This document shows positions 49,973 to 59,397 of a stretch of 64,000 nt of DNA, in pieces. Made by a program: the position numbers and the translations under genes. The notes under the pieces were generated by a model. That model ran no database searches, was not told where the DNA came from, and worked only from the letters and a program-made list of their open reading frames with translations. Every line of letters starts with the position of its first letter. Within the stretch, counting starts at the first letter, position 1. This DNA is from an uncultured Bacilli bacterium (GTDB taxonomy: Bacteria > Bacillota_I > Bacilli_A > RF39 > UBA660): contig CAKOKU010000003.1 of the NCBI GenBank assembly GCA_934095865.1, positions 59,901 to 123,900 on the forward strand, read 5' to 3'.

Positions 49973-51280
49973 ATGAAATATTTTTGTGTTGGTATAAAGG
50001 GTAGTGGAATGTCTACTTTAGCTCAAATATTAAAAGATTTGGGTAATGAGGTTTCTGGATATGATGATAATCCTAAAGAAACTTTTACTTGTGAAGGATT
50101 ACATAAAAGAGACATTAAGATTTATACAGATATAAATCATCCTATTGATAAGGATACGATTGTTACGTATTCAAAAGCTTTTAGCGAGGAACATAAGGAA
50201 TTGAAGTATCTACACAGTTTGAATTTACAGTTCATTTCCTATAATGAATTACTTGGTAAGTTAACTAGTATGTTTGAAACAACGTGTGTATGTGGAACCC
50301 ATGGTAAAACAACAACTTCCACAATGATAGTAGACGTTTTAAAAAACAATTTAGGCGTTAATTACTTTATTGGTGATGGTAGTGGCTTTGCTAAAAAAGA
50401 TAATAAATTATTTGTTATTGAATCGTGTGAATATCAACGTCATTTTTTAGCATATCATCCAACAATTGCTGTTGTTACGAATATTGAACTTGAGCATACA
50501 GAATGTTATGATGGCATTGAAGATATTATTGCCACATTTAATAAATTTGCTAATAAAGCTAAATTAGTTATTTGTTGTGGTGATGATAGTAATGTTAAAA
50601 AACTTAAATTAGAACCAAAGAAGATTACTTATGGTTTTGAATTAGATAATGATGTTTATGCTGCTGATGTTGTTATGGATAGTAATGGTAGTAAATTTAA
50701 TGTTTATTATCAAAAGAAGAATTTAGGGGAGTTTAGAATTCCATTAGTTGGCAAACATATGATTTTAAATAGTTTAGCTAGTATTACTGTTGGTATTCTT
50801 TATGGCGTTGATGTAAATATTATTAAAGATAGTTTGAACAATTTTGTAACACCAAAAAGAAGATTTAAAGAAACAGTAGTTGGTAGTAATGTTGTAATCG
50901 ATGATTACGCTCATCATCCAACAGAATTAGAAAATACAATCGCGTCGGCAAGAATAAAATATCCTTCTAAAAAGATAGTGGCTATTTTTAAACCAAATAC
51001 TTATTCAAGAACGGAAGCTCTTAAAGATGATTTTATACGAGTATTAAAAACTGCTGATGTAAGTTATATAACTAATATTGATTGCAATCGTGAAAAACAA
51101 GAAGATTATCCAAATGTTAATTCGTCAATGTTAGTTGATGCTATACCTAATGCAAAACTACTATTAGAAGATGACATTAGGGAATTATTAACGTATGAAA
51201 ATGCCGTAATGGTATTTATGAGCTGCGCAAATATATATACTTTAGAGAATGAATATATAAAACAGAAAACAGAAAAATAA
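49973..51280 (+). CDS. murC: UDP-N-acetylmuramate-L-alanine ligase
   Basis: A 435-residue Mur ligase. N-terminal Gly-Ile-Lys-Gly-Ser-Gly-Met (7-13) is the UDP-binding loop of MurC-type enzymes. Cys-Gly-Thr-His-Gly-Lys-Thr-Thr-Thr (about 107-115) is the ATP site. The middle domain has Asn-Ile-Glu-Leu-Glu-His-Thr-Glu, and Asp-Asp-Tyr-Ala-His-His-Pro-Thr-Glu is near 310-318. It adds the first L-Ala of the peptidoglycan stem. It is monocistronic. Confidence 0.92.
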   Translation: MKYFCVGIKGSGMSTLAQILKDLGNEVSGYDDNPKETFTCEGLHKRDIKIYTDINHPIDKDTIVTYSKAFSEEHKELKYLHSLNLQFISYNELLGKLTSMFETTCVCGTHGKTTTSTMIVDVLKNNLGVNYFIGDGSGFAKKDNKLFVIESCEYQRHFLAYHPTIAVVTNIELEHTECYDGIEDIIATFNKFANKAKLVICCGDDSNVKKLKLEPKKITYGFELDNDVYAADVVMDSNGSKFNVYYQKKNLGEFRIPLVGKHMILNSLASITVGILYGVDVNIIKDSLNNFVTPKRRFKETVVGSNVVIDDYAHHPTELENTIASARIKYPSKKIVAIFKPNTYSRTEALKDDFIRVLKTADVSYITNIDCNREKQEDYPNVNSSMLVDAIPNAKLLLEDDIRELLTYENAVMVFMSCANIYTLENEYIKQKTEK

Positions 51281-51375
51281 GCACGTTTGATTACAAAAAG
51301 TAAACATGCAGTATTGTTACAGTTAGGACTTAATTCTTTATGCTATACTACGGTTGGAAGGGTGACAACGTAGTT

Positions 51376-51774
51376 ATGCGAATAGAATTTAAAGCTGGGT
51401 TTATAAATTTAGAATTTAATAAAACCACAAATCAAGAAGGATTGCCAGAAAATGATTATTGGCTGGATACAAAATCGGATGTGGAGACAAATGATTTTCA
51501 TTATCATGTTAAAAGACCAATAATAAGTTCTTTAGAGTTGAAAAACTTAATAACAACAATAACTAACTTTTATAATCATGAAGAATTACAGGAACAGAAA
51601 ATTCATTTTATTAGAAATTATTGGAAAATAATTTTGACTAGAGATCATGAAACAAAGAAAATGCAATTGAAATTAATTGATTTAATGGATATAAATAAAC
51701 CTAGTTATAAGTTAGTGTTTGTTAATGAAGAAATTTTGACATTTTTAGAGCTATTAAGGCAAAATGACATTTAA
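51376..51774 (+). CDS. Uncharacterised small protein, 132 residues
   Basis: The start is uncertain: ATG 51376 is used, but an in-frame ATG at 51340 is possible and neither has an ideal ribosome binding site. The protein is soluble, charged, and beta-rich at the start (Arg-Ile-Glu-Phe-Lys-Ala-Gly-Phe-Ile), with a Tyr-His-Val-Lys-Arg segment and helical C-terminal half. I recognise no family. It is flanked by murC and a terminator. Confidence 0.5.
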   Translation: MRIEFKAGFINLEFNKTTNQEGLPENDYWLDTKSDVETNDFHYHVKRPIISSLELKNLITTITNFYNHEELQEQKIHFIRNYWKIILTRDHETKKMQLKLIDLMDINKPSYKLVFVNEEILTFLELLRQNDI

Positions 51775-51779
51775 GCATT

Positions 51780-51814
51780 AGAATATTCTTAATTTTAAAG
51801 AGTATTCTTTTTTT
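51780..51814 (+). terminator. Terminator after the 51,376 gene
   Basis: AGAATATTCTT and AAGAGTATTCT pair with one mismatch around an A/T loop and end in a long T run. Confidence 0.75.
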
Positions 51815-51858
51815 AGATAATATATGGTATGATATTATTAATATTGTAGAGGTTTGTT

Positions 51859-52761
51859 ATGAAAAAAACTGGAAAACGTCATTTAAAAAAGAGTATTACT
51901 ACTACTATAAAATTAATTTTAGGGATATTATTAGTAGGAGGTTCAATTTTTATGCTGAAAATGTATTTAGAAAAACCAAATCAGGAGAAATCTCCAGAAA
52001 ATATTACTAATACGGATAACGAACAAGAAAAAGACCAAATAAATCAGGATGATGCCAACAAAACTGAAGAGGAAAATAATGAAAAAGATACTTTAAATAT
52101 AAAGAAATCATATCCAGCTATTGCGGTTATTGAAGGTACTAGAAAGTATATTGGGACAACTTCTAAAGGTTTTGAAATTACTGAAGTAAATGGTGTAACT
52201 TATATTGATGATGTTATGATGGTTAATAAAACTTATGGGTTACCTAAGGACTATTTACCAGTAGATACAAAAGAATCTTGTGTTGGCAAAACTAGTACTT
52301 GTAATAAATGTATAAATAATAAAGCTTATGAGGCCTTCCAAGAAATGCAAGCCGATGCTGCGGCGGTTGGTCTTAATATTTATATAGCTAGTGGTTATAG
52401 ACCTTATGTTGGTCAAGAAAGCATTTATAATCGTTATATAAAAAGAGATGGTAAAGCTGCTGCTGATACCTATTCAGCTCGTCCTGGTTATTCAGAACAC
52501 CAGTCCTCACTAGCTTTTGATTTAAATTCAATAAATGATAGTTTTGCAAATACTAAAGAAGGAAAATGGGTAGATAATAATGCTTATATATATGGTTTTA
52601 TTATTAGATTTCCTAAGGGTAAGCAAGCAATTACTGGTTATAAGTATGAGTCTTGGCATTTAAGATATGTAGGAACTGATTTATCTTACAAATTATATAA
52701 TAATGGTGATTGGTTAAGTTTAGAAGAATATTTTGGAGTTGATAGTATTTATCAAGATTAG
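51859..52761 (+). CDS. D-alanyl-D-alanine carboxypeptidase (VanY/M15B family)
   Basis: A 300-residue protein with an N-terminal membrane anchor (about 16-36), a Glu/Asn/Asp-rich linker and an M15B peptidase domain from about 130. It shows Ala-Ser-Gly-Tyr-Arg-Pro-Tyr, Ser-Glu-His-Gln-Ser-Ser-Leu-Ala-Phe-Asp-Leu (zinc His and Asp) and Glu-Ser-Trp-His-Leu-Arg-Tyr-Val (catalytic Glu and zinc His). It trims stem peptides of peptidoglycan outside the cell. Confidence 0.92.
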   Translation: MKKTGKRHLKKSITTTIKLILGILLVGGSIFMLKMYLEKPNQEKSPENITNTDNEQEKDQINQDDANKTEEENNEKDTLNIKKSYPAIAVIEGTRKYIGTTSKGFEITEVNGVTYIDDVMMVNKTYGLPKDYLPVDTKESCVGKTSTCNKCINNKAYEAFQEMQADAAAVGLNIYIASGYRPYVGQESIYNRYIKRDGKAAADTYSARPGYSEHQSSLAFDLNSINDSFANTKEGKWVDNNAYIYGFIIRFPKGKQAITGYKYESWHLRYVGTDLSYKLYNNGDWLSLEEYFGVDSIYQD

Positions 52762-52767
52762 TGTTGT

Positions 52768-54318
52768 ATGAAGAAGTTTAGTAGTTTAAAAAATCAAAGT
52801 CGTAAAGAATTAAAGTATCATTTATTTTATAGTATAATTGTATGCTTTCTAATAAGTAGTATTTTTGGGATGGGATACCGATTTAATACAAATATTCCCA
52901 TTAATTCTAATATTTTACCTGGTAATGTTGTTAATACTTATAATAGTTTTAATAATTTAGAAATAATCAATGGCTTTTTACGAGTAACACATTTAGATAC
53001 TTTTTTAGCCCCTATAATTAATTACCGACCTACTTATGGTGTTTTTGCAACCTTTTTTAATCAATTGAGTGGTACAGGTTCGATTGCACTTAGTATACTT
53101 AATATGGTAAATAATTTTGTTTTTCGTAAGATTATGCCATCAACTTATATTTTAATTTTATCTGTTTTGGCTTATTTATTAATATATATATTTGTTTCTA
53201 CTATCTTGATGGTAGGAAAAAGCCGTTATTTTCTTGAACATGTTAGTTATCAAGATACTAATGTAAATAGACTTTTGTTTGTTTATTATACAAAATGTAT
53301 CTTTAATGTTGGGGAAGTAATGCTTATTAAGATGTTAAAGTCGTTTTTGTGGTATTTTACAATAATTGGTGGCTTTATTAAACATTATGAGTATAGCATG
53401 ATTTCTTATTTATTAGCTGAGAACCCGACGCTTCATTATAAAGAAGCTTTTAAGATGTCGAAGATTATGACTGATGGTCATAAGTGGGAGATGTTTTTAC
53501 TAGATTGTAGCTTTATACCTTGGTATATTTTAGGATATTTAACTCTTGGCATAAGTAATATTTTCTATTTTCGCCCTTATAAAGAAATGGTAAAAGCTAA
53601 TTTATATTTAGAGTACCGTAAAGGATTTAAAGAAAGATATAACTGGGTTTACCGTGATACTTTATTAGGTTTGGAAAATCAACCAGGAAGTTACCCTTTA
53701 GATAAATACTTTATTAAAGAAATCCGTAATGGTAAAGTTTTAAAGTATGATTATCACGTTAATTATGCCGTTTGGGATTTGATTTTAATTTTCTTTAGTG
53801 TTGCAATGATTGGCTGGCTTTGGGAAATATTGTTATGTTTAATATATCAAGAAATTTTAGTAAATAAGGGAACGATGATGGGACCGTGGTTACCAATTTA
53901 TGGTTATGGTGCAGTTTTGATATTAGTTCTTTTAAAACGTTTTAGAGATAAACCATTTAATTTATTTTTAGCAGCTTTTATTGTTTGTGGCATTTTGGAA
54001 TATTCGACAGCTTGGTATTTAGAAACTTTTAAAGGCTTAAAATGGTGGGATTATACTGGCTTTTTCCTAAATATTCAGGGGAGAGTTTGCTTAGAAGGGT
54101 TAATGCTTTTTGGCCTTGGTGGCTGTGTTTTAACTTATCTAGTTGGACCTATGCTATATAATTTGTATAAAAAGATGAATTTAAGCTTTAAAAAGGCATT
54201 ATGTATTGTGTTAGTTTCCTTGTATTTATTAGATTTATGTTATTCACATTATCATCCTAATACTGGGGAAGGAATTACTAATCCAGTTGCTAAAGTCGAA
54301 GTTATTTGGAAAGAATAA
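52768..54318 (+). CDS. Two-part membrane protein: DUF975-like plus CmpB-like domain
   Basis: A 516-residue integral membrane protein. The first 310 residues look like the DUF975 family (Arg-Lys-Glu-Leu-Lys near the start, multiple helices, Leu-Leu-Ala-Glu-Asn-Pro and Tyr-Lys-Glu-Ala-Phe-Lys-Met-Ser-Lys). From about 335, Gly-Trp-Leu-Trp-Glu-Ile-Leu, Gly-Pro-Trp-Leu-Pro-Ile-Tyr-Gly-Tyr-Gly and Leu-Glu-Tyr-Ser-Thr-Ala-Trp-Tyr-Leu-Glu match the putative ABC transporter permease CmpB family. The frame is clean through the junction, so it reads as a fusion. No ATPase is adjacent. It lies six bases after the carboxypeptidase gene. Confidence 0.75.
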   Translation: MKKFSSLKNQSRKELKYHLFYSIIVCFLISSIFGMGYRFNTNIPINSNILPGNVVNTYNSFNNLEIINGFLRVTHLDTFLAPIINYRPTYGVFATFFNQLSGTGSIALSILNMVNNFVFRKIMPSTYILILSVLAYLLIYIFVSTILMVGKSRYFLEHVSYQDTNVNRLLFVYYTKCIFNVGEVMLIKMLKSFLWYFTIIGGFIKHYEYSMISYLLAENPTLHYKEAFKMSKIMTDGHKWEMFLLDCSFIPWYILGYLTLGISNIFYFRPYKEMVKANLYLEYRKGFKERYNWVYRDTLLGLENQPGSYPLDKYFIKEIRNGKVLKYDYHVNYAVWDLILIFFSVAMIGWLWEILLCLIYQEILVNKGTMMGPWLPIYGYGAVLILVLLKRFRDKPFNLFLAAFIVCGILEYSTAWYLETFKGLKWWDYTGFFLNIQGRVCLEGLMLFGLGGCVLTYLVGPMLYNLYKKMNLSFKKALCIVLVSLYLLDLCYSHYHPNTGEGITNPVAKVEVIWKE

Positions 54319-54387
54319 GAAATAAGAGTGGCATTGAAAATATTAATTTTTGGTGTCATTCTTTTTAATTTTAATGTAAATAGATTT

Positions 54388-54427
54388 AAAAAAACATAAT
54401 TCAGTTTTGTTTGAATTATGTTTTTTT
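54388..54427. terminator. Bidirectional terminator
   Basis: AAACATAATTC (from 54392) and GAATTATGTTT (54413-54423) form a perfect stem with A and T runs outside; a weaker hairpin with a T run near 54,325-54,366 precedes it. It separates convergent genes. Confidence 0.8.
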
Positions 54428-54443
54428 ATATGATTTAAGCTTT

Positions 54444-57242
54444 TTATTCTAAAGTACAGCTATCAGCAATTGTAAATGTACGACTAATGCTATAAGTCTT
54501 ATTGTTATACATAACATTATAAGTTATTTTGTATTTACCATTTAATGATAGATTAATACGTTTTACAGTTTGATTAGTTTCTAAATTAACGATGGTTGGA
54601 TCAAGTATTTTTAAAGAGTTTGTAACGTCATTACCATTAATATCTTTGGCCGTTATTACGGTATTGTCAGTGTAATAAGAATTAGCATCTATTTTGGTTT
54701 TACATTCATCTTTGCTAGAGATATTTAAAGTTATAGCACTTGTTGATTGACCACCTGTTGAGGCATTAATATATAGATAATCAGAAGCATTTGCTTTATA
54801 TATTGAATAATTAGCTTGGACAATAAATTTATAATTAGTACCACTTTCTCCTTGATACGTGAAGCTTGGGTCTTTTACTTCACCAAGAAATTGAGTGGAA
54901 CCGTTATTTTCTAAGTAAACAGAATATCTTACTTCACCAATATATTGATTATTGTATGATAATCGCGATTCATAATATTTTTGAGAAGCAATAACATAGT
55001 TTTCTGAGAAGTAACTTTGTAAGTGATTAGCGTTGATAGCGTTTGGTGTATTTATAGCATCCCATGATAGGTAGACAGTAGAACCGTTAGTAGTAGCTTT
55101 GCCGTTGGTTGGTGCATCTAATTTTTGATATCTAGTAGATACTTCAGTTGGCTCTGTTCCTCTTTTGAATATTTCTGTCATACGCATATTGCTTGGTGTA
55201 TATTCGCTTGGTAACTGAAGTGGTAATGTTTCTTTTTCAACTTCAACTTCAACAACACTACTTGGTTTTTCAAAACGAGAGTTCTTTTTGTATACTTTTT
55301 TAGCAATTCCTGACATCAAGGCATTTTTAACACGAAGGGCATTATTCATGGTTGTATAATTTGCTTTTTCGAGGTAATCGTAGCCGTACCACATACTAAT
55401 AGAATAGTCTGGTGAGTAAGCAACGGTCCAGTTATCACGAGAAGGCGTTGTACCCGTAATGCCAGCATTTTTAACAGCATTACCATCATAAGTTGAAGTA
55501 CCGGTTTTAGCAGCAACATCGGTACCGCTGATGGTAAAGGAACCACCAACATTATAATTTACGTGTGCTGATGTTAAGATATTATTAATAATATAAGCGG
55601 TTGAATCACTCATTACTTTTTCTTTTTTAGGTTTATATTCTTCTTCATCGCCTGTATCAATGAATTTTATTTTAGTAAATGAGTATGGTTCAATGTAGTA
55701 GCCACCACGCGCAAAGGCAGCGTATGCCGCAGATAATTGAAGGCCTGATATGGTGTCGAATGAACCAATTGAGTATGATTCATAAAGTTCATCGCCATAA
55801 TCAATACCTAAGCTTTTAACAAAGGAAGTAATTTTATTTTTATCTACTGATTGAAAAGCTTGAAGGGCTGGAATGTTTCTTGAACGACCAAGAGCAACAC
55901 GCATAGTTAATAGACCTAAGTATTTGCCATCGGAGTCTTTTAGGGTTTGACCATTTGAGTATGACATTGCCTCATCTATGTAATAAGTACCTGAGGAAGC
56001 ATTATTGTATTCAATTGCTGGTGCATAATCAAATATTGGCTTTGCTGTTGAACCTGGTTGATATTTTCTTCTCGTGGCACGATTCATTAAACGAGCTCCG
56101 GTTTGATTACGACCACCATAAATGGCAGCGATGGAACCATCTTCAACACTAGTTACAACCATTGATAATTGTTCTTTATCATTTTTCCATTTATAGTAAG
56201 TGTTAGTATTACCAGCAGTGTTTAATTCATCTTGAATTTTAGGATCAAGAGTAGTAGTAATTTCCATTGGAACATTAGCAGGATTTAATCCAGTTTTTTC
56301 AATTACTTCGTCTTGAACTGTATCAATAAACCATTGATATTGATTTAGCTTTTTGGCATTGGCTTCTACTATTAGGGATTCAACAGAAATGCTTTTAGCA
56401 TCATTTAGTTGTTCTTCTGTAATATAACCATGCTTATACATTAAATTTAAAACTGTATTTTTTCTATTAGTACAATTTTTGATACTAGCAAATGGATTGT
56501 AGGTACTTGGAGCATTAAAGATACCAGCTAAAATAGCAGCTTCTGGTAGTGAAATATCACGGACACTCTTACCAAAGAAGGCTTGAGATGCTTGTTCAAT
56601 ACCATAAACATTATTGTAACCAAAAGTTGGATTATTAACGTAGAATTCTAAGATTTCTTCTTTAGTATAATATTTTTCTAGTTTGAATACAGCCATATAG
56701 ATATCCGTAAATTTACGAACTATACCTTTAATACCACTAGTTTGAGTACGAGATGTATATTCAGCAAGACCAACAACTTGCATGGTTAAGGTAGAGGCAC
56801 CACCGGCACCTTTATTACCAGCTAGCTGACCTAGAGTTGCTTTAATAAAACGAGCTATATCAAAGCCATCATGTTGAAAGAATCTTGAGTCTTCCGTAGC
56901 AACAATGGCATCTACTAGAACTTGTGGTAGGTCTTCATATGTTACTAATTCACGGTTTTGAGCTCCTAAACGAGCAAATTCATTACCGTTTTTATCATAA
57001 AGAATAGAAGCACTACTATTGTAGAATTTATCTTTATCAAAATCAGGAGCGGTAGTTATTATGTATAAAATAAAAAATAAACCTAAAACAAAGATTCCAA
57101 TAAGTCCTAGCATTATTAAATTTAAAATAATACTACGACTCTTCTTGAAAAAATGTTTACTTCCTTTTTTTTGACTTTCAATTTTTGCTTTAACATTAGT
57201 TAAATTTCTTTTTATCCTTTTTTTTGAATTACTTATTTTCAT
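54444..57242 (-). CDS. Class A penicillin-binding protein (PBP1)
   Basis: A 932-residue bifunctional peptidoglycan synthase. A basic cytoplasmic tail (about 35 residues) precedes one membrane helix (about 38-62). The transglycosylase domain has Ala-Thr-Glu-Asp-Ser-Arg-Phe-Phe-Gln-His and Lys-Glu-Glu-Ile-Leu-Glu-Phe-Tyr. The transpeptidase has Ser-Thr-Ala-Lys near 397, a Ser-Arg-Asn motif near 457 and Ala-Lys-Thr-Gly-Thr-Ser near 580. The C-terminal 250 residues are fibronectin-like and Ig-like beta domains. It overlaps recU by 14 bases, the conserved recU-ponA order. Confidence 0.95.
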   Translation of the reverse strand: MKISNSKKRIKRNLTNVKAKIESQKKGSKHFFKKSRSIILNLIMLGLIGIFVLGLFFILYIITTAPDFDKDKFYNSSASILYDKNGNEFARLGAQNRELVTYEDLPQVLVDAIVATEDSRFFQHDGFDIARFIKATLGQLAGNKGAGGASTLTMQVVGLAEYTSRTQTSGIKGIVRKFTDIYMAVFKLEKYYTKEEILEFYVNNPTFGYNNVYGIEQASQAFFGKSVRDISLPEAAILAGIFNAPSTYNPFASIKNCTNRKNTVLNLMYKHGYITEEQLNDAKSISVESLIVEANAKKLNQYQWFIDTVQDEVIEKTGLNPANVPMEITTTLDPKIQDELNTAGNTNTYYKWKNDKEQLSMVVTSVEDGSIAAIYGGRNQTGARLMNRATRRKYQPGSTAKPIFDYAPAIEYNNASSGTYYIDEAMSYSNGQTLKDSDGKYLGLLTMRVALGRSRNIPALQAFQSVDKNKITSFVKSLGIDYGDELYESYSIGSFDTISGLQLSAAYAAFARGGYYIEPYSFTKIKFIDTGDEEEYKPKKEKVMSDSTAYIINNILTSAHVNYNVGGSFTISGTDVAAKTGTSTYDGNAVKNAGITGTTPSRDNWTVAYSPDYSISMWYGYDYLEKANYTTMNNALRVKNALMSGIAKKVYKKNSRFEKPSSVVEVEVEKETLPLQLPSEYTPSNMRMTEIFKRGTEPTEVSTRYQKLDAPTNGKATTNGSTVYLSWDAINTPNAINANHLQSYFSENYVIASQKYYESRLSYNNQYIGEVRYSVYLENNGSTQFLGEVKDPSFTYQGESGTNYKFIVQANYSIYKANASDYLYINASTGGQSTSAITLNISSKDECKTKIDANSYYTDNTVITAKDINGNDVTNSLKILDPTIVNLETNQTVKRINLSLNGKYKITYNVMYNNKTYSISRTFTIADSCTLE

Positions 57243-57804
57243 TATAAGTCATCTCCTTTATTAAAATATCTACACTTTTAATGTAATCAAGTGGGGGAAT
57301 AAAGCCTTCTTTGATTAAGATACCGTATTTTTCAATGTATGCTAACGGAATAGATTTTCGCTCTTCTTTGGCAATAAAGTTTAAAATAGGCTTAGCACCT
57401 AAAGTATAGTAATTATTATTCATTTTAATGATTAAAAATGCAATCCCACCGTGTTTATCAATTCTTTTAATGTGCTCTAATTGATGGGGGTGAATGTTAG
57501 AAAGAGGAAAAGCTGTCTTACTTGTTGTTTCTTTTGCATCGAAATCAAGATAATAGCCTTTATAAATCCCATTATAATCGAGTGTTGATTGGGTTTTAAA
57601 ATAGGCTTCTTTAATAACTTGTTTTCCTTTTTGATAAGTTACTTTATTAATCCCAATGGGGGTTGGTTTTTTATAAACAACGGCAATATCTTTTTCTAAG
57701 TAGTATTCATTGGTTTCATTTAGTAATTTTTCTAAGTCCATTCCACGGTTAGCATAGCTTTGTTTTTGCTTTACATATTCTTTTTTGAGTCCTGGATAAT
57801 TCAT
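57229..57804 (-). CDS. recU: Holliday junction resolvase RecU
   Basis: The start is ATG at 57802-57804, with AGGTGAGG upstream; an in-frame GTG (57813) overlaps that site. The product is 191 residues with RecU motifs: Asn-Arg-Gly-Met-Asp-Leu-Glu-Lys-Leu-Leu, Tyr-Tyr-Leu-Asp-Phe-Asp-Ala-Lys-Glu-Thr (catalytic Asp/Glu/Lys) and a Pro-Leu-Ser-Asn-Ile-His-Pro-His-Gln segment. It cuts Holliday junctions in recombination and chromosome segregation. Normal length. Confidence 0.93.
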   Translation of the reverse strand: MNYPGLKKEYVKQKQSYANRGMDLEKLLNETNEYYLEKDIAVVYKKPTPIGINKVTYQKGKQVIKEAYFKTQSTLDYNGIYKGYYLDFDAKETTSKTAFPLSNIHPHQLEHIKRIDKHGGIAFLIIKMNNNYYTLGAKPILNFIAKEERKSIPLAYIEKYGILIKEGFIPPLDYIKSVDILIKEMTYNENK

Positions 57805-57978
57805 CAACCTCACCTAATAAGTATTATACTATACATCAATATTATTTTGTAGTTTTTTATCAAATAGCAGAGTAAATTCTTAGTAAAATAATGTAGATAA
57901 TTGTTGGCATAAAGTTTATTTATTATATATTTTTTAGATATATTATGATAAAATAAACTACGGAATTGAGTGATTTTT

Positions 57979-58719
57979 ATGTTAAAAATAGAGAACTTAT
58001 GTTTAAGTGTTTCTGATAAAGAAATATTAAAAAATTTTAATTTAACCATAAATGATGGAGAAATTCATGCTATTATGGGACCTAATGGAATAGGTAAATC
58101 AAGTATTTGTAAGGCTATTATGGGAGATACTAATTATGAAATTAAAGAAGGCTCTATAACTTTTGATAGTGTTTTGTTAAATGAAGTTTCAACCACCGAA
58201 CGCGCTAATATGGGTCTTATGTTAATTAATCAAAGTCCTTTAGCTATTGAAGGCGTTAGTAATGCTGATATGTTACGTATGGCACTAGCAAGTAAAACGG
58301 GAAGTCCAGTTGATTTATATAAATTTAATAAAAAGATTCAAGAAGTTTGCAAAAAACTAGAAATTCCAACTAGCTTTATTCATCGTAGCATTAATGATGG
58401 TATGAGTGGCGGTGAACGTAAGAAAAATGAACTTATGCATATGTGGATGTTAGAACCTAAATTTTTAATATTAGACGAATTGGATAGTGGCCTTGATGTT
58501 GATGCCTTAAGAATTTGCGCTAATAGTATTATGGAATATTACCGTGAAAAAAAGATAAGTATTTTAATAATTACCCATCATTCAAATATTTTGGATATTA
58601 TTAAACCAGATTATGTTCATATTATTAAAGATAAACATATTTCTTATACAGGAGATATTAGCACGGCTAAGTTAATTGAAAAGAATGGTTTTAATCTAGA
58701 TGCAGGACAAATGCAGTAA
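57979..58719 (+). CDS. sufC: Fe-S cluster assembly ATPase SufC
   Basis: The start is ATG 57979; a GTG at 57970 is the other choice. The product is 246 residues. Walker A is Gly-Pro-Asn-Gly-Ile-Gly-Lys-Ser (about 33-40), the signature is Met-Ser-Gly-Gly-Glu-Arg-Lys-Lys, the form typical of SufC, and Walker B is Phe-Leu-Ile-Leu-Asp-Glu-Leu-Asp-Ser-Gly-Leu-Asp. It is the ATPase of the SUF scaffold and leads sufD, sufS and sufU. Confidence 0.93.
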   Translation: MLKIENLCLSVSDKEILKNFNLTINDGEIHAIMGPNGIGKSSICKAIMGDTNYEIKEGSITFDSVLLNEVSTTERANMGLMLINQSPLAIEGVSNADMLRMALASKTGSPVDLYKFNKKIQEVCKKLEIPTSFIHRSINDGMSGGERKKNELMHMWMLEPKFLILDELDSGLDVDALRICANSIMEYYREKKISILIITHHSNILDIIKPDYVHIIKDKHISYTGDISTAKLIEKNGFNLDAGQMQ

Positions 58720-58734
58720 GAGGTTTTAAAATTT

Positions 58735-59367
58735 ATGAATAAATTATTAGTGAAAGATAGTAAATTAGATATAAATAATGAAATGGCAGATATTGCTATT
58801 GGGACTAACAACCTTACTATAAATGTTTTTGGCTCAGTTTGTATAAATGACTACCATAATGATACTGACTTAGCATTACAGATTAATTTGAACCCAGGGG
58901 CTAAATTACTTTATAATAGATATAATGATAATGTTAAGAATTTTTCTTTGGATTTAAGACTTGGAAGTGATTCTTATGCGGAATTTAATTATAGTTTGGA
59001 AACAACTTTAGAAAGTTCACTTGTTTTGGATGCCAAAATTACAGGTTCTTCTAGTACTTCTAAGATAAATTTTCATGGTGTTACCAGTGAAAATGGCGTT
59101 ATTAAAGCAACAGCGACAAGTGAAGTTATAAAAGATACAAAAGATAATGAAGTCTTAGAGAATTTACGCATTTTAGCCTTAAATGATGCTGAGAATATGA
59201 TTGTACCCAATTTACTAGTAAAAACAGATAGCGTAAATGCCATTCATAACACAACTATTAGTAGTGTTTCTAAAGATTATTTGTTTTACTTGAATAGTAA
59301 AGGGATTAATGATAATGATGCAGTTCAATTAATAAAGAACGGTTTTTTAAAGAGCAATTTAAAATAA
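58735..59367 (+). CDS. Short SufD/SufB-like scaffold protein
   Basis: A 210-residue protein directly after sufC; SufD and SufB are normally 400-480 residues. It matches only the beta-helix and C-terminal part of the family: Phe-His-Gly-Val near 116, Leu-Leu-Val-Lys-Thr-Asp-Ser-Val, then Ile-His-Asn-Thr-Thr-Ile-Ser-Ser and Asp-Tyr-Leu-Phe-Tyr-Leu-Asn-Ser-Lys-Gly. The Leu-Phe-Tyr-Leu ending and the His before it are SufD-like; SufB usually has Phe-Tyr-Cys. Only one Cys is present in the whole protein. The frame has no breaks, so it is a reduced form, not a fragment of a longer frame here. Confidence 0.8.
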   Translation: MNKLLVKDSKLDINNEMADIAIGTNNLTINVFGSVCINDYHNDTDLALQINLNPGAKLLYNRYNDNVKNFSLDLRLGSDSYAEFNYSLETTLESSLVLDAKITGSSSTSKINFHGVTSENGVIKATATSEVIKDTKDNEVLENLRILALNDAENMIVPNLLVKTDSVNAIHNTTISSVSKDYLFYLNSKGINDNDAVQLIKNGFLKSNLK

Positions 59368-59397
59368 TTAAGTGAAAATAGATAGGAGGTTATTTTT

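Noticed and set aside
55955..56152. Plus-strand frame inside the PBP1 gene
   Set aside because: Antisense shadow of a well-supported coding sequence; no start signal or family.
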